DNA from: JAKFWF01 sp031367505
GTDB taxonomy: Bacteria > Pseudomonadota > Alphaproteobacteria > Rhizobiales > Hyphomicrobiaceae
Length of the DNA: 64,000 bases
Assembly: GCA_031367505.1 (NCBI GenBank)
Contig: JANLPY010000303.1
Location: 1 to 64,000, forward strand
Direction: 5' to 3'
Shown: positions 1 to 8,328 of the stretch, piece after piece
Position numbering within the stretch: the stretch's first letter is position 1
Layout: the number at the start of each line of letters is the position of its first letter
Program-made: the position numbers and the translations under genes
Notes under the pieces: model-generated
What the model was told of the DNA's origin: nothing
Databases searched by the model: none
What the model saw: the letters and a program-made list of their open reading frames with translations, nothing else

Positions 1-2
1 GG

Positions 3-1007
3 TTCCGAAATCGAACGAATCCTGGCTACACTCTGTCGGCATCGGGGAAATCCTCGCTCAAACGTGAAGTCGTTGCTGCACAACAACTTTCGCTGAGTCG
101 GAGCCCCGATGCGACTACCCAGCTTGAGAAGGCCGGGCTAGTGGTCGATTATTCAAAAAACGGTAGTGGCGATGCGGCTTTTACGAAGTCGGACGTTGAA
201 CGCATGAGCCAGAAACCGGATGGATCGCGCCGGGTGGTGTTGGCTTATTTATCGATCGGAGAGGCTGAAAACTATCGATACTACTGGCAGGATTCGTGGA
301 TTCAAAACCCACCGAGTTGGCTCAAACATGAGAACGCCAATTGGTGCGGCAATCACATAGTGCAATTTTGGCATCCTGAATGGAAAAGTATTATATACGC
401 TGCGCCAAATGGTAGAGAATCTTACTTAGACAAGATAATCGAAGCAGGGTTCGACGGTGTTTATCTCGATCGTATCGATGTCTATAGCGAATTCGAAGAT
501 GTAAACGCACAGGCCCGGCAGGAGATGATCGGATTTGTGAAGTCCCTGTCAACGGCTGCGAAAGAAAAATCCAACCGACGCGGAAATAGCACTTTTTTCG
601 TTGTGGCACAAAACGCCGAGGAACTGTTGACGTCCGATACGTACCGCGCCCACATCGATGCACTTGCCAAAGAGGATCTCTTATACGGTGCACGTGAAAA
701 CGGAAAGCCCAACACCGAAGAAGAGGTCAAAACCAGCACGCGCTTGATCGCCAAGCTTCTCGACGACAAAAAACCAGTTTTTGGCGTCGAGTATTTGAAG
801 AGTGAGCCGGAGATGCAGGGAGCACGTTCCCGGTTAAGTGAACTCGGCCTAATTCCACTCATCGCGCCTCGGGCATTGGACCAGCCGGACGTGTACGATC
901 CGACGTCGAAACGCACCGAGGATGAAAGTGCCGAAGACGAGGCAACGCCGGAAGCTGAGACGTCTCCCCAGCGTCGCAATACGGCCAACACGTGCCCGTC
1001 AAAGTGA
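3..1007 (+). CDS. GH114/TM1410-like glycoside hydrolase, 5' end unresolved
   Basis: The protein resembles the TM1410/GH114 family (endo-alpha-1,4-polygalactosaminidase-like TIM barrels). Visible family signatures, numbered from the GTG at 141, are VDYSKNG at the start, YLSIGEAENYRYYW near residues 36-49, and GFDGVYLDRIDVY near 102-114; the C-terminal 35 residues are acidic and low-complexity. The frame is open to the left edge, and the only in-frame start inside the window is that GTG, which would cut off the first barrel strand. The family's usual W-x-YQLQ segment is not recognisable upstream, so the true start probably lies outside the window or the N-terminus is damaged. No signal peptide is visible here. 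The fold assignment is good; the substrate is unknown. Confidence 0.7.
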   Translation, partial: FRNRTNPGYTLSASGKSSLKREVVAAQQLSLSRSPDATTQLEKAGLVVDYSKNGSGDAAFTKSDVERMSQKPDGSRRVVLAYLSIGEAENYRYYWQDSWIQNPPSWLKHENANWCGNHIVQFWHPEWKSIIYAAPNGRESYLDKIIEAGFDGVYLDRIDVYSEFEDVNAQARQEMIGFVKSLSTAAKEKSNRRGNSTFFVVAQNAEELLTSDTYRAHIDALAKEDLLYGARENGKPNTEEEVKTSTRLIAKLLDDKKPVFGVEYLKSEPEMQGARSRLSELGLIPLIAPRALDQPDVYDPTSKRTEDESAEDEATPEAETSPQRRNTANTCPSK

Positions 1008-1028
1008 TACTGAAATATAGGCACTGGT

Positions 1029-1823
1029 TCAAACGTGCTGGCCACCGTTAATGTGAAGCTCGGCACCATTCACATAACTCGACTGATCGGTACACAGGAA
1101 GTAGATCGCCTTGGCGACTTCCTCCGGCTCGCCTAGGCGTCGCATCGGAATCTGCTCTTGCACGATCTTGTCGGTGCCGGGCGACAGAATCGACGTATCA
1201 ATTTCACCGGGAGAAATAGAATTCACTCGAATACCGCGGCGGCCGAAATCATACGCCATCTCGCGTGTCAGAGATGCCAACGCGGCTTTTGAAGTCGCGT
1301 AGGCGGCGCCAGCGAAGGGGTGCACTCGACCACCAGCGATCGACGTCACGTTGACCACCGCGCCTTTCGCCCGATCCAATTCATCGATGAGCCCGCGTGC
1401 CATGACGACGGGCCCAAACAAGTTGACCTGGAACACGCGCTGCCACACGTCGAGCGGCGTATCGATCGTCCCCAGCCGCGCACCTTTTGGTCCCTTGGGA
1501 CTAATTGCTGCGTTATTGACGAGCGCATGAAGGCGACCGCCTTGCGCCTTCAACCGCTCCTTCATCAACTCGATCGCCTGGGGCATTACGTTCGGATCGG
1601 CGAGATCGAGCTGGATATGATCGTCAGGGCCCATTTCCCAAGGGCAATTCTCGGGAAATGGCTGGCGTGAACACGTAATCACTCGCCAACCCGCCGACGA
1701 GAACCGCTTGACGGTCGCATGGCCGATGCCGCGTGACGCGCCCGTTAAGATGAGCGTCTTGCGGTCGGCATTTGGGGTCAAATTATTGGGCACGCGTTTC
1801 GCTTCATTGGATGGAATTGTCAT
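1029..1823 (-). CDS. SDR family NAD(P)-dependent oxidoreductase
   Basis: This is a classical short-chain dehydrogenase/reductase of 264 residues, the normal length for the family. The cofactor-binding TGASRGIG lies near residues 28-35, the NNAAIS motif near 104-109, the VNVTSIAGG catalytic serine strand near 156-164, and the YATSK Tyr-x3-Lys pair near 174-178. The tail GAELHINGGQHV is the usual end of this fold. It follows pdxH on the same strand with a gap of about 40 bases and probably shares its transcript. The substrate cannot be read from the sequence; a 3-oxoacyl or sugar/alcohol substrate are both possible. Confidence 0.9.
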   Translation of the reverse strand: MTIPSNEAKRVPNNLTPNADRKTLILTGASRGIGHATVKRFSSAGWRVITCSRQPFPENCPWEMGPDDHIQLDLADPNVMPQAIELMKERLKAQGGRLHALVNNAAISPKGPKGARLGTIDTPLDVWQRVFQVNLFGPVVMARGLIDELDRAKGAVVNVTSIAGGRVHPFAGAAYATSKAALASLTREMAYDFGRRGIRVNSISPGEIDTSILSPGTDKIVQEQIPMRRLGEPEEVAKAIYFLCTDQSSYVNGAELHINGGQHV

Positions 1824-1864
1824 GTGCGGACATTATCACACTATGCCGGGTGGCAGTGCGTCGA

Positions 1865-2536
1865 TCACGGGTAGAGTCTGAGTTTACCCCAAGGTTGATC
1901 CGCGCCTACTCGCCTGAATGTCACACGCTCGTGCAGGCGAAACGGCCGGTCGTGCCAAAACTCGATCTCTACTGGCGTTACTCGGAAGCCGGACCAATGG
2001 GGGGGACGCGGGATATCACCCAACGCATATTTGGCGGTGTAACTTGCAACAGCCTTTTCCAAAGCAAACCGGCTTTCGAGCGGCCGGGATTGCGCCGAGG
2101 CCCATGCGCCAATCCGGCTACCCTTCGGACGCGTCGCATAATAGGCATCGGCTTCCGCTGCGCTGACAGTGGTGACGTTGCCGCGTACCCGCACCTGACG
2201 ACGCAGGCTTTTCCAATGGAAATTAAGCGCGGCCTTTTTCGACGCCAACAGTTCCTGCCCCTTGGCACCTTCGTAGTTGGTGTAAAATACGAAGCCACGA
2301 TCGGGGACCGTCCCAGCGTCGAGGCCTTTCAGCAGTACCACACGAACATTCGGCATCCCGGATTGATCAACGGTCGCGAGCGTCATTGCGTTGGCGTCGT
2401 TCGTCTCGTGTTTGCGCGCCTCAGCTAACCACGCTTCGAACAAGTCGAACGGCTCCTCGGCTACCGAAAAATCACCTGCCTCCGGACCTTTGTAATAGCC
2501 GGCATTCACCCACTCGGTCTTGTTGATGTCAGCCAT
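1865..2536 (-). CDS. pdxH: pyridoxamine 5'-phosphate oxidase
   Basis: PdxH is the FMN-dependent enzyme that oxidises pyridoxine/pyridoxamine 5'-phosphate to PLP, the last step of vitamin B6 synthesis and salvage. The 223-residue product carries the N-terminal FMN-binding split barrel (MTLATVDQSGMPNVRVVLLKG, followed by GFVFYTNYEGAKG) and the C-terminal dimerisation region ending in WGKLRLYP. RPKGSRIGAWASAQS is the typical PdxH loop. The ATG at 2536 is preceded by GGGAG at a 5-base spacing, so it is preferred over the longer reading that begins at 2590. The SDR gene lies just downstream. Confidence 0.95.
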   Translation of the reverse strand: MADINKTEWVNAGYYKGPEAGDFSVAEEPFDLFEAWLAEARKHETNDANAMTLATVDQSGMPNVRVVLLKGLDAGTVPDRGFVFYTNYEGAKGQELLASKKAALNFHWKSLRRQVRVRGNVTTVSAAEADAYYATRPKGSRIGAWASAQSRPLESRFALEKAVASYTAKYALGDIPRPPHWSGFRVTPVEIEFWHDRPFRLHERVTFRRVGADQPWGKLRLYP

Positions 2537-2690
2537 GATCGCTCCCGTTACATTCCATTGACGACCGTCGCGATTTGCAACGACCGGCACGGACGTTCAA
2601 TCGATATTAACCCATATGGGACAACATTCTCAATGTAAGGGTTCGCCCGTCGCGGATCTCGTTTGCGTAATCGTAAAGTTGAGTGTGATC

Positions 2691-3239
2691 ATGCGTACAT
2701 CAGCGTCTCTCATTTCGATAGCTGCGACCGGCGCCATTGGTTTTTTCCTGGCAGCAACGATCGTGCTCGGCCCAGGATCGACATACGCGCAGTCGGAAAG
2801 CAAATCGTTCAGTGCGATCGAGGTTCCACCCGCTGCCAATAACGGCGGTGGCCATGCACCGGGTGCGACCAGCAACTCGACCTCAAATGGCTCATGCTCC
2901 TGCCCGAACCAACCGTCGAACGAACCGCTGCCACGCGACAAGTTGTGGCCCAAGCCATCCCTCGCAGAACTCAAATCCACCCTCGACGACACCGACGCCA
3001 TCGCGGCGCTTGAGGCACTGCAACTGGCGCTGACAGAAGCCGGCGACGGCGCGACCTACATATGGAACCGCAAACATGGCCGGCTGAGCGGCGCAATTCA
3101 ACCAACGACATCTTTCAAGGATGCGTCAGGGCAAATCTGCCGCCATATCGTCGTTGCCATGACGTCCGGAAGCTATTCGCGCAAAGCCGAAGGCATTGCC
3201 TGCCGCATGAAAAACGGCGCCTGGACACTTGAGGGCTAA
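2691..3239 (+). CDS. small secreted protein of unknown function
   Basis: The product is about 182 residues and I do not recognise a family. From the ATG at 2691 it has a clear signal peptide: a short basic N-terminus (MRTSAS), a hydrophobic core over residues 8-27, and a likely cleavage after TYAQ. A Gly/Asn/Ser-rich stretch with CSCP follows (about residues 40-65), and then a globular C-terminal half with three more cysteines, which could form disulfides in the periplasm. An earlier ATG at 2616 is in frame but would bury the signal peptide behind 25 residues. It converges on rsmE, with only 8 bases between the stops. Confidence 0.6.
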   Translation: MRTSASLISIAATGAIGFFLAATIVLGPGSTYAQSESKSFSAIEVPPAANNGGGHAPGATSNSTSNGSCSCPNQPSNEPLPRDKLWPKPSLAELKSTLDDTDAIAALEALQLALTEAGDGATYIWNRKHGRLSGAIQPTTSFKDASGQICRHIVVAMTSGSYSRKAEGIACRMKNGAWTLEG

Positions 3240-3247
3240 CAGCCTGT

Positions 3248-3991
3248 CTAAGCCTTCCAATCACCGATCGCGGCGTTGACCAACGCCAGCGCCGCAATCG
3301 CGGCCGTATCGGCACGCATGATTCGGGGGCCGAGCGATATCGCGGTCGCATATGGCTGTGCGCGCACAAGTCCCCGCTCGTGATCGTCAAAGCCACCCTC
3401 CGGCCCGATCAGTACGGCTAGGGGGTGACCCTGAAGCGGCAATAACGCCGCGATCGGATCCGCGATCGGCGCGCCCTCATCGCAAAAGATCAGCAATCTA
3501 CCGGCATCCCAATCCGCCAAGAGGCGATCGAACTTCACCGGCTCGGCGATTTCCGCGACATGCAGGATACCGCACTGCTCGGCAGCCTCGATCGCGTTGG
3601 CGCGCAATCGGTCGAGATTGACCCGTTCAGCCACGGTGCGGCGGGTGAGAACCGGAACGAGGCGGCGCACGCCCAGCTCGACCGCCTTCTGCACCATATA
3701 GTCGAGGCGAGCACGCTTGAGGGGAGCGAACAAGTACGTGATATCCGGGCCGTAGCTCTGGTTTCGCACTTGATCATCGACTATCAGCTGACAGCTTCGC
3801 TTGCCCACATTGGCCAGACCAGCCCGCCACTCGCCATCGCGGCCGTTGAACACCAGCACGGTGTCGCCAGCCCCCATGCGAAGCACCCGAACCAGGTAGT
3901 TGAACTGCTCATCGGAGGCGTCGAACGACGCACCACCGTGCAAATTCGCCTCGACAAATAGTCTCTGACTGGTGGAATCGTGGATTGCCAT
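3248..3991 (-). CDS. rsmE: 16S rRNA (uracil1498-N3)-methyltransferase
   Basis: RsmE methylates U1498 of 16S rRNA using SAM. The 247-residue protein has an N-terminal PUA-like domain (RLFVEANL... FNYLVRVLRMGAGDTVLVFNGRDGEW) and a C-terminal SPOUT knot with VLIGPEGGFDDHE and ISLGPRIMRADTA, the two diagnostic SAM-binding loops of the family. Length is normal. It is transcribed divergently from ubiA, with about 90 bases between the two starts; rsmE and ubiA are frequent neighbours in alphaproteobacteria. Confidence 0.95.
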   Translation of the reverse strand: MAIHDSTSQRLFVEANLHGGASFDASDEQFNYLVRVLRMGAGDTVLVFNGRDGEWRAGLANVGKRSCQLIVDDQVRNQSYGPDITYLFAPLKRARLDYMVQKAVELGVRRLVPVLTRRTVAERVNLDRLRANAIEAAEQCGILHVAEIAEPVKFDRLLADWDAGRLLIFCDEGAPIADPIAALLPLQGHPLAVLIGPEGGFDDHERGLVRAQPYATAISLGPRIMRADTAAIAALALVNAAIGDWKA

Positions 3992-4082
3992 CGCGACACG
4001 TTAGCCTATCTGCTGGATCGATGTGGAGTGGCGTGTTAGGCCGCAGTACGATGAAAATTCATTGTGAGCAGCGCCCCATCGA

Positions 4083-5039
4083 ATGGTTACATCTCGCCCT
4101 GACATCTTGACGCTGCCCGATGCACGGCCGGGGAATTGGGTCGATCGATACGCGCCTCAGTCCCTCTTACCGTATTTGCATCTAGCCCGCTTCGATCGGC
4201 CGATCGGTTCGTGGCTGCTGCTGTTTCCATGCTGGTGGTCGCTGGCACTGGCGGAGCTGTATCGCGGCCGGCCATATCCGAATCTGTGGTATCTCGCCCT
4301 GTTTTTTGTTGGTGCGTTCGTCATGCGCGGCGCCGGCTGCACGTACAACGACATCGTCGATCGCGACTATGATGGCCAGGTCGCGCGGACGGCGTTGCGG
4401 CCGATCCCTTCCGGTGCGGTCTCGGTTCGCAACGCATTGATCTGGGCCTCGATCCTATCGTTGATCGGCTTGGCCGTACTGCTGCAATTCAACTGGTACA
4501 CGGTTTGGCTGGGCATCGGATCGCTCGGGTTGATCGCAATCTACCCGTTCATGAAGCGATTCACCTACTGGCCGCAACTCGTGCTCGGACTGACCTTCAA
4601 GTGGGGCGCGCTCGTCGGCTGGTCGGCAATCTTCGGCACGCTCGATCCGACAGCAATCGTCCTTTATGTTGGATGCGTTGCATGGACGATCGGCTACGAC
4701 ACGATATACGCCCACCAAGACAAAGAAGACGATGCTCTGCTTGGGCTCAGGTCGACGGCGCTGCGGTTCGGGGATCAGACCCAATCCTGGGTTGGCGGAT
4801 TCTACGGGGTCGCTGTGCTGCTTTGGGCTGCGGCCGGCTTCATGGCGAACGCTCACCTGGTCTTTTTTGTCGCGCTGTCACTCGTCGCCCTGCAACTTTC
4901 CTGGCAAGTATCGACCCTCGACACCACCAACCCGGTCAATTGCCTGCGCCGCTTTAGGTCGAACAAAGACGTTGGTTGGGCCATTTTCTTGGCGTTGATC
5001 GCCGATATGGCCGTATCGACGCTGGCCGGCCTCGCCTAG
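4083..5039 (+). CDS. ubiA: 4-hydroxybenzoate polyprenyltransferase
   Basis: UbiA attaches the polyprenyl chain to 4-hydroxybenzoate in ubiquinone synthesis and is an integral inner-membrane protein. Both Asp-rich prenyl-diphosphate/Mg sites are present: NDIVDRDYDGQVART near residues 97-111, and DKEDDALLGLRSTALRFG near 215-232. The rest is a series of hydrophobic helices; length 318 is typical. RPIPSGAVS follows the first Asp motif, as in bona fide UbiA. A strong hairpin lies 17 bases past the stop. Confidence 0.95.
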   Translation: MVTSRPDILTLPDARPGNWVDRYAPQSLLPYLHLARFDRPIGSWLLLFPCWWSLALAELYRGRPYPNLWYLALFFVGAFVMRGAGCTYNDIVDRDYDGQVARTALRPIPSGAVSVRNALIWASILSLIGLAVLLQFNWYTVWLGIGSLGLIAIYPFMKRFTYWPQLVLGLTFKWGALVGWSAIFGTLDPTAIVLYVGCVAWTIGYDTIYAHQDKEDDALLGLRSTALRFGDQTQSWVGGFYGVAVLLWAAAGFMANAHLVFFVALSLVALQLSWQVSTLDTTNPVNCLRRFRSNKDVGWAIFLALIADMAVSTLAGLA

Positions 5040-5055
5040 GACCCGTCAAAGCAAA

Positions 5056-5085
5056 CACGCGGCCGAACGAATGTTCAACCGCGTG
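5056..5085 (+). terminator. hairpin after ubiA (terminator-like, no T tract)
   Basis: CACGCGG (5056-5062) pairs perfectly with CCGCGTG (5079-5085), and within the loop GAAC and GTTC pair again. The hairpin begins 17 bases after the ubiA stop. There is no run of T after it, so it is not a textbook intrinsic terminator; a Rho-assisted end or an mRNA-stabilising hairpin is as likely. Confidence 0.4.
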
Positions 5086-5241
5086 CGCGTTCGCCTACCT
5101 GTAGACTTCGAGCAGCCGTCTGTTGCGGCCATGCCCGAACAATGCCACAGACGCGTTGGAAAGCCCTTAAGTGGCATAGTCAACAACCGGTTATTTGGTG
5201 ATCGAGTTTGACACCACCCACACCTATAGAAGGTTGCTACA

Positions 5242-5496
5242 ATGAGCGCTCAATCCGGCAAGCAGTTACTCCATCTCGTGTTCGGCGGTGAGCTCGCATC
5301 GCTGTCCGGCATCGAATTCAAGGACTTAGCCGGTCTCGATATTGTCGGCATCTACCCGAATTACGCCGAGGCCTACAGCGCCTGGAAGGGCTGCGCGCAG
5401 CGGACGGTCGACAACGCGCACATGCGCTACTTCATCGTTCATATGCACAAGCTACTCGACCCGGACGCTGCACCCGTAACGCCGGCCAAATCCTGA
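5242..5496 (+). CDS. DUF4170 family protein
   Basis: This is a short soluble protein of 84 residues belonging to the small alphaproteobacterial DUF4170 family. Recognisable parts are LLHLVFGGEL near residues 10-19, VGIYPNYAEAYSAWKGCAQRTVDNA near 35-59, and YFIVHMHKLLDP near 63-74. AGAAGG precedes the ATG by 8 bases. It sits 16 bases upstream of the MsbA-type transporter, and in related genomes such genes also lie beside lipid A/KDO genes, so a role around lipopolysaccharide assembly is inferred from position only. No biochemical function is known to me. Confidence 0.8.
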   Translation: MSAQSGKQLLHLVFGGELASLSGIEFKDLAGLDIVGIYPNYAEAYSAWKGCAQRTVDNAHMRYFIVHMHKLLDPDAAPVTPAKS

Positions 5497-5512
5497 ATCG
5501 GTCCAAAGTATC

Positions 5513-7387
5513 GTGAGCGAGCCCGTACCCAAGACGACCCCCCCGGTGGCGCTGCCGGCGCGCGACGTGCCACCACGTAATGCGTCGTGGGTGCTTGCCG
5601 AGCGTTACTTCTTCGACTGGTTGTGGCCGCGCCGATGGCAAGCGGCGAAAGTAATGGTGTTGACCTTCGCGCTTGCCGGAGTGGCATCCAGCTATCCGGC
5701 AATCATCAAGCACGCGAGCGACGCTTTGTTTGCCGGCAATACATCGGCCGTTCCATGGATTCTCGCGGCGATCATCGGCGTCACCGCGGCCAAGAGCGTG
5801 TTGATGTACCAACAGACTTTGGCGTCCAACACCGTCATCCAACGCATGTCGACCGACATGCAGTCGGTCGTATTCAAACACGTCATCAATGCGGATTTCG
5901 CCCGGTTGACGCGCGATGCACCCGGCCATTTGATGTCGAAAATCTTCAACGACATAGGCCTGGTGCAAAATGCCGCCCAGACAATTATCGGCTCAGCGCT
6001 ACGCGATGTACTGACGATCATCGGCTACATCGCCTCGATGATTTATCTCGACTGGGCGCTCTCGCTGATCGTGCTGTGCATCTATCCGCTGGCCGTTCTG
6101 CCAATCATGATGATCAGCAAACACTTGCGGAAAGTGGTCAAGCAAACGCAAGGCGAACTCGGGTCGATGGTATCGCTGGTGAGCGAGCAACTCTCCAGCC
6201 CGCGCCTGATCAAGACCTACGGGCTAGAAGATTACGCCAACGATCGCGTTAACCGCAGCTTCGAAGAGGTCCTTCGCTTGCGGACCAAGGCCGTGAAGAG
6301 CAAGGCGCGGCTCGATCCCTTCCTGGAAGTGCTGGGTGGAGTTGCGATCGCTGGCGTTATCGGTTTCGCCTATTGGCGTATCAGCAGCGGCACCTCATCG
6401 ATCGGCGACTTCGTCGGTTTCGTGATGGCGTTGTTGCTCGCAGCCCAACCTGTCCGGGCACTCGGCACCCTGTCGACCCGCATACAGGAGGGTCTGGCCG
6501 GCGCCGAGAGCATGTATGGAATCCTCGACGAAAAACCGACGGTGATCGACCGGCCGGCGGCAAAAAACTTGCGCGTGAGCAAGGGCGAAATTACTTTCGA
6601 CGCTGTCACCTTCACGTATGGCCGGATCAAACCTGATGACGAAGTCGTCGATGCTCTGGCGGGCGTCTCAATCGTTGTGCCAGGTGGCAAAACCGTCGCG
6701 CTGGTCGGCCGGTCGGGCTCCGGAAAATCGACGTTGATCAATCTGGTCCCACGCTTGTTCGACGTCTCGTCGGGCAGCATTTCGATCGACGGGCAAGACC
6801 TGCGAGACGTTACGCTTGCGAGCTTACGTTCGCAGATTGCCATCGTCAGCCAGGACGTTACGCTGTTCGACGACAGCATTCGTGCCAACATTGCGCTTGG
6901 CCGGTTGGACGCCAGCGAGGATGCGATCATCGCTGCAGCAAAAGCGGCGGCGGCGCATGATTTCATCATGGCGCAAGCAAACGGTTACGACACCGGCATC
7001 GGCGATCGCGGACAGCGCCTATCGGGCGGCCAACGGCAGCGCTTGGCCCTGGCACGCGCGATATTGCGCGATGCGCCGATCCTGCTGCTTGACGAGGCAA
7101 CCAGTGCGCTCGACACCGAGTCGGAGCGATTGGTGCAGGACGCGCTCGCCCGCTTTACCCGCAACCGCACGACGTTCGTCATCGCGCACCGGCTATCGAC
7201 AGTTCAGAACGCCGATATCATTTGTGTGATGGAGGATGGCCGCGTCATCGAAAGCGGTAGTCACGCCGAGCTATTCGCCAAAGGCGGCAGCTACGCGAAC
7301 CTGTGCCGGCAACAGTTCATGTCGGGCGACGGCAGCAATGTGACGCCGGTTCACGCGGCCGCTATTCGCGTCGGAGCAACCCACTGA
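5513..7387 (+). CDS. msbA: MsbA-type lipid A/phospholipid ABC exporter
   Basis: This half-transporter of 624 residues has an N-terminal six-helix ABC transmembrane domain (about 40-320) fused to a nucleotide-binding domain. Walker A GRSGSGKST lies near 398-406, signature LSGGQRQR near 502-509, Walker B ILLLDEATSALD near 523-534, and the H-loop IAHRLST near 557. Such proteins flip lipid A core or other lipids across the inner membrane. The neighbours (DUF4170, acyltransferase-KdtA, lpxK) support the MsbA role. The coding region overlaps the end of the convergent phosphatase gene by 26 bases. The proposed GTG start at 5513 is 16 bases after the DUF4170 stop. Confidence 0.85.
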   Translation: MSEPVPKTTPPVALPARDVPPRNASWVLAERYFFDWLWPRRWQAAKVMVLTFALAGVASSYPAIIKHASDALFAGNTSAVPWILAAIIGVTAAKSVLMYQQTLASNTVIQRMSTDMQSVVFKHVINADFARLTRDAPGHLMSKIFNDIGLVQNAAQTIIGSALRDVLTIIGYIASMIYLDWALSLIVLCIYPLAVLPIMMISKHLRKVVKQTQGELGSMVSLVSEQLSSPRLIKTYGLEDYANDRVNRSFEEVLRLRTKAVKSKARLDPFLEVLGGVAIAGVIGFAYWRISSGTSSIGDFVGFVMALLLAAQPVRALGTLSTRIQEGLAGAESMYGILDEKPTVIDRPAAKNLRVSKGEITFDAVTFTYGRIKPDDEVVDALAGVSIVVPGGKTVALVGRSGSGKSTLINLVPRLFDVSSGSISIDGQDLRDVTLASLRSQIAIVSQDVTLFDDSIRANIALGRLDASEDAIIAAAKAAAAHDFIMAQANGYDTGIGDRGQRLSGGQRQRLALARAILRDAPILLLDEATSALDTESERLVQDALARFTRNRTTFVIAHRLSTVQNADIICVMEDGRVIESGSHAELFAKGGSYANLCRQQFMSGDGSNVTPVHAAAIRVGATH

Positions 7388-8099
7388 GAAGTCGCGATGC
7401 CATGCCGTTCGCTTGAAAAGATTTCGTTACGACTTCAGGATCGTACACCGTATCGACCCAGTCCCAGAACCCCGTGGGGTTTGAAGCATTGAACCGCAGA
7501 TATTCTTCGAAGAAGTGATCGAGAATACCTGTATCGGCTTGCCGAATGTGACCGTAGCGCAATGACAATTGCTTGATTGCTTGCTCGATCGGCTGGCCGA
7601 GCTTCAGGTGGCAATAAAGCGCACTCATCAGGCCTGCACGATCCGCCCCCGACTTGCAGTGCATCAACATCGGGTATTCGATGCGATCGAATAGATCGCG
7701 TGCCCGCCGCAACTCTTCGCGGCTTGGCGCCGCACGAGACCGCATCTGGCAATCGACAAGAGCGAGGCCATAGTGGCGGCACGCCTCTTGTTCGAGCCAA
7801 TAGCTCCCACAGACCCGCGGACCGCGCAGGTTGACGATCGTCTTGATGCCTTCCGCCGCAAATGCCTTGATCTGGTGAGGCCCGGGCTGTGCCGAACGCC
7901 ATACCTTATCACCGATCCGAGCCCGGTTGAGGTACACGAGCCGCACGATGCCGTGGTCGACAAACAACGAGTCTGCTTGCGTCAGCGTTGGGCCAAGCGC
8001 CCGCTTTGCCCATTCCGGCGAGCGCGCCATCAGATTTTCGCGCCAACCGAGCGTTACTCGCTTGAAGGCGCGTCTGGTACGTTTGACGAGCGTCGCCAT
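7362..8099 (-). CDS. tyrosine/dual-specificity phosphatase-like protein
   Basis: The 245-residue product carries the cysteine-phosphatase P-loop HCKSGADRAG, with nucleophile C148 and R154 in the C-x5-R arrangement. Upstream, WRSAQPGPHQI and GIKTIVNLRG near residues 67-93 are the usual first strand and loop of the family, which also includes bacterial phosphatases acting on phospholipid or sugar phosphates. The first 45 residues are basic, with no signal peptide. It lies inside the lipid A gene block but on the opposite strand, overlapping the end of msbA. A lipid or exopolysaccharide phosphate substrate is possible but not shown. Confidence 0.85.
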   Translation of the reverse strand: MATLVKRTRRAFKRVTLGWRENLMARSPEWAKRALGPTLTQADSLFVDHGIVRLVYLNRARIGDKVWRSAQPGPHQIKAFAAEGIKTIVNLRGPRVCGSYWLEQEACRHYGLALVDCQMRSRAAPSREELRRARDLFDRIEYPMLMHCKSGADRAGLMSALYCHLKLGQPIEQAIKQLSLRYGHIRQADTGILDHFFEEYLRFNASNPTGFWDWVDTVYDPEVVTKSFQANGMASRLLSGLLRRE

Positions 8100-8328
8100 T
8101 CCAACTTTCTATGAAGTCACTGCTGCAGCCCAACCAGGCTTCCATAGCGACGCAACGTCCACTTTATTCGCCTTGATAGATCAAGCCCTCAGATTGCAAT
8201 CGCTGGATAACCGCTATAGACACAGCGATCAAGAGCCTGCGGGCCACTCTTCAGTGTTTGAAGTCGTGTGCGACGTGTAAAATTGCAATGCAAGCGAGGC
8301 TAGCCTGGCTGCGATTCGAAGTTAAATC

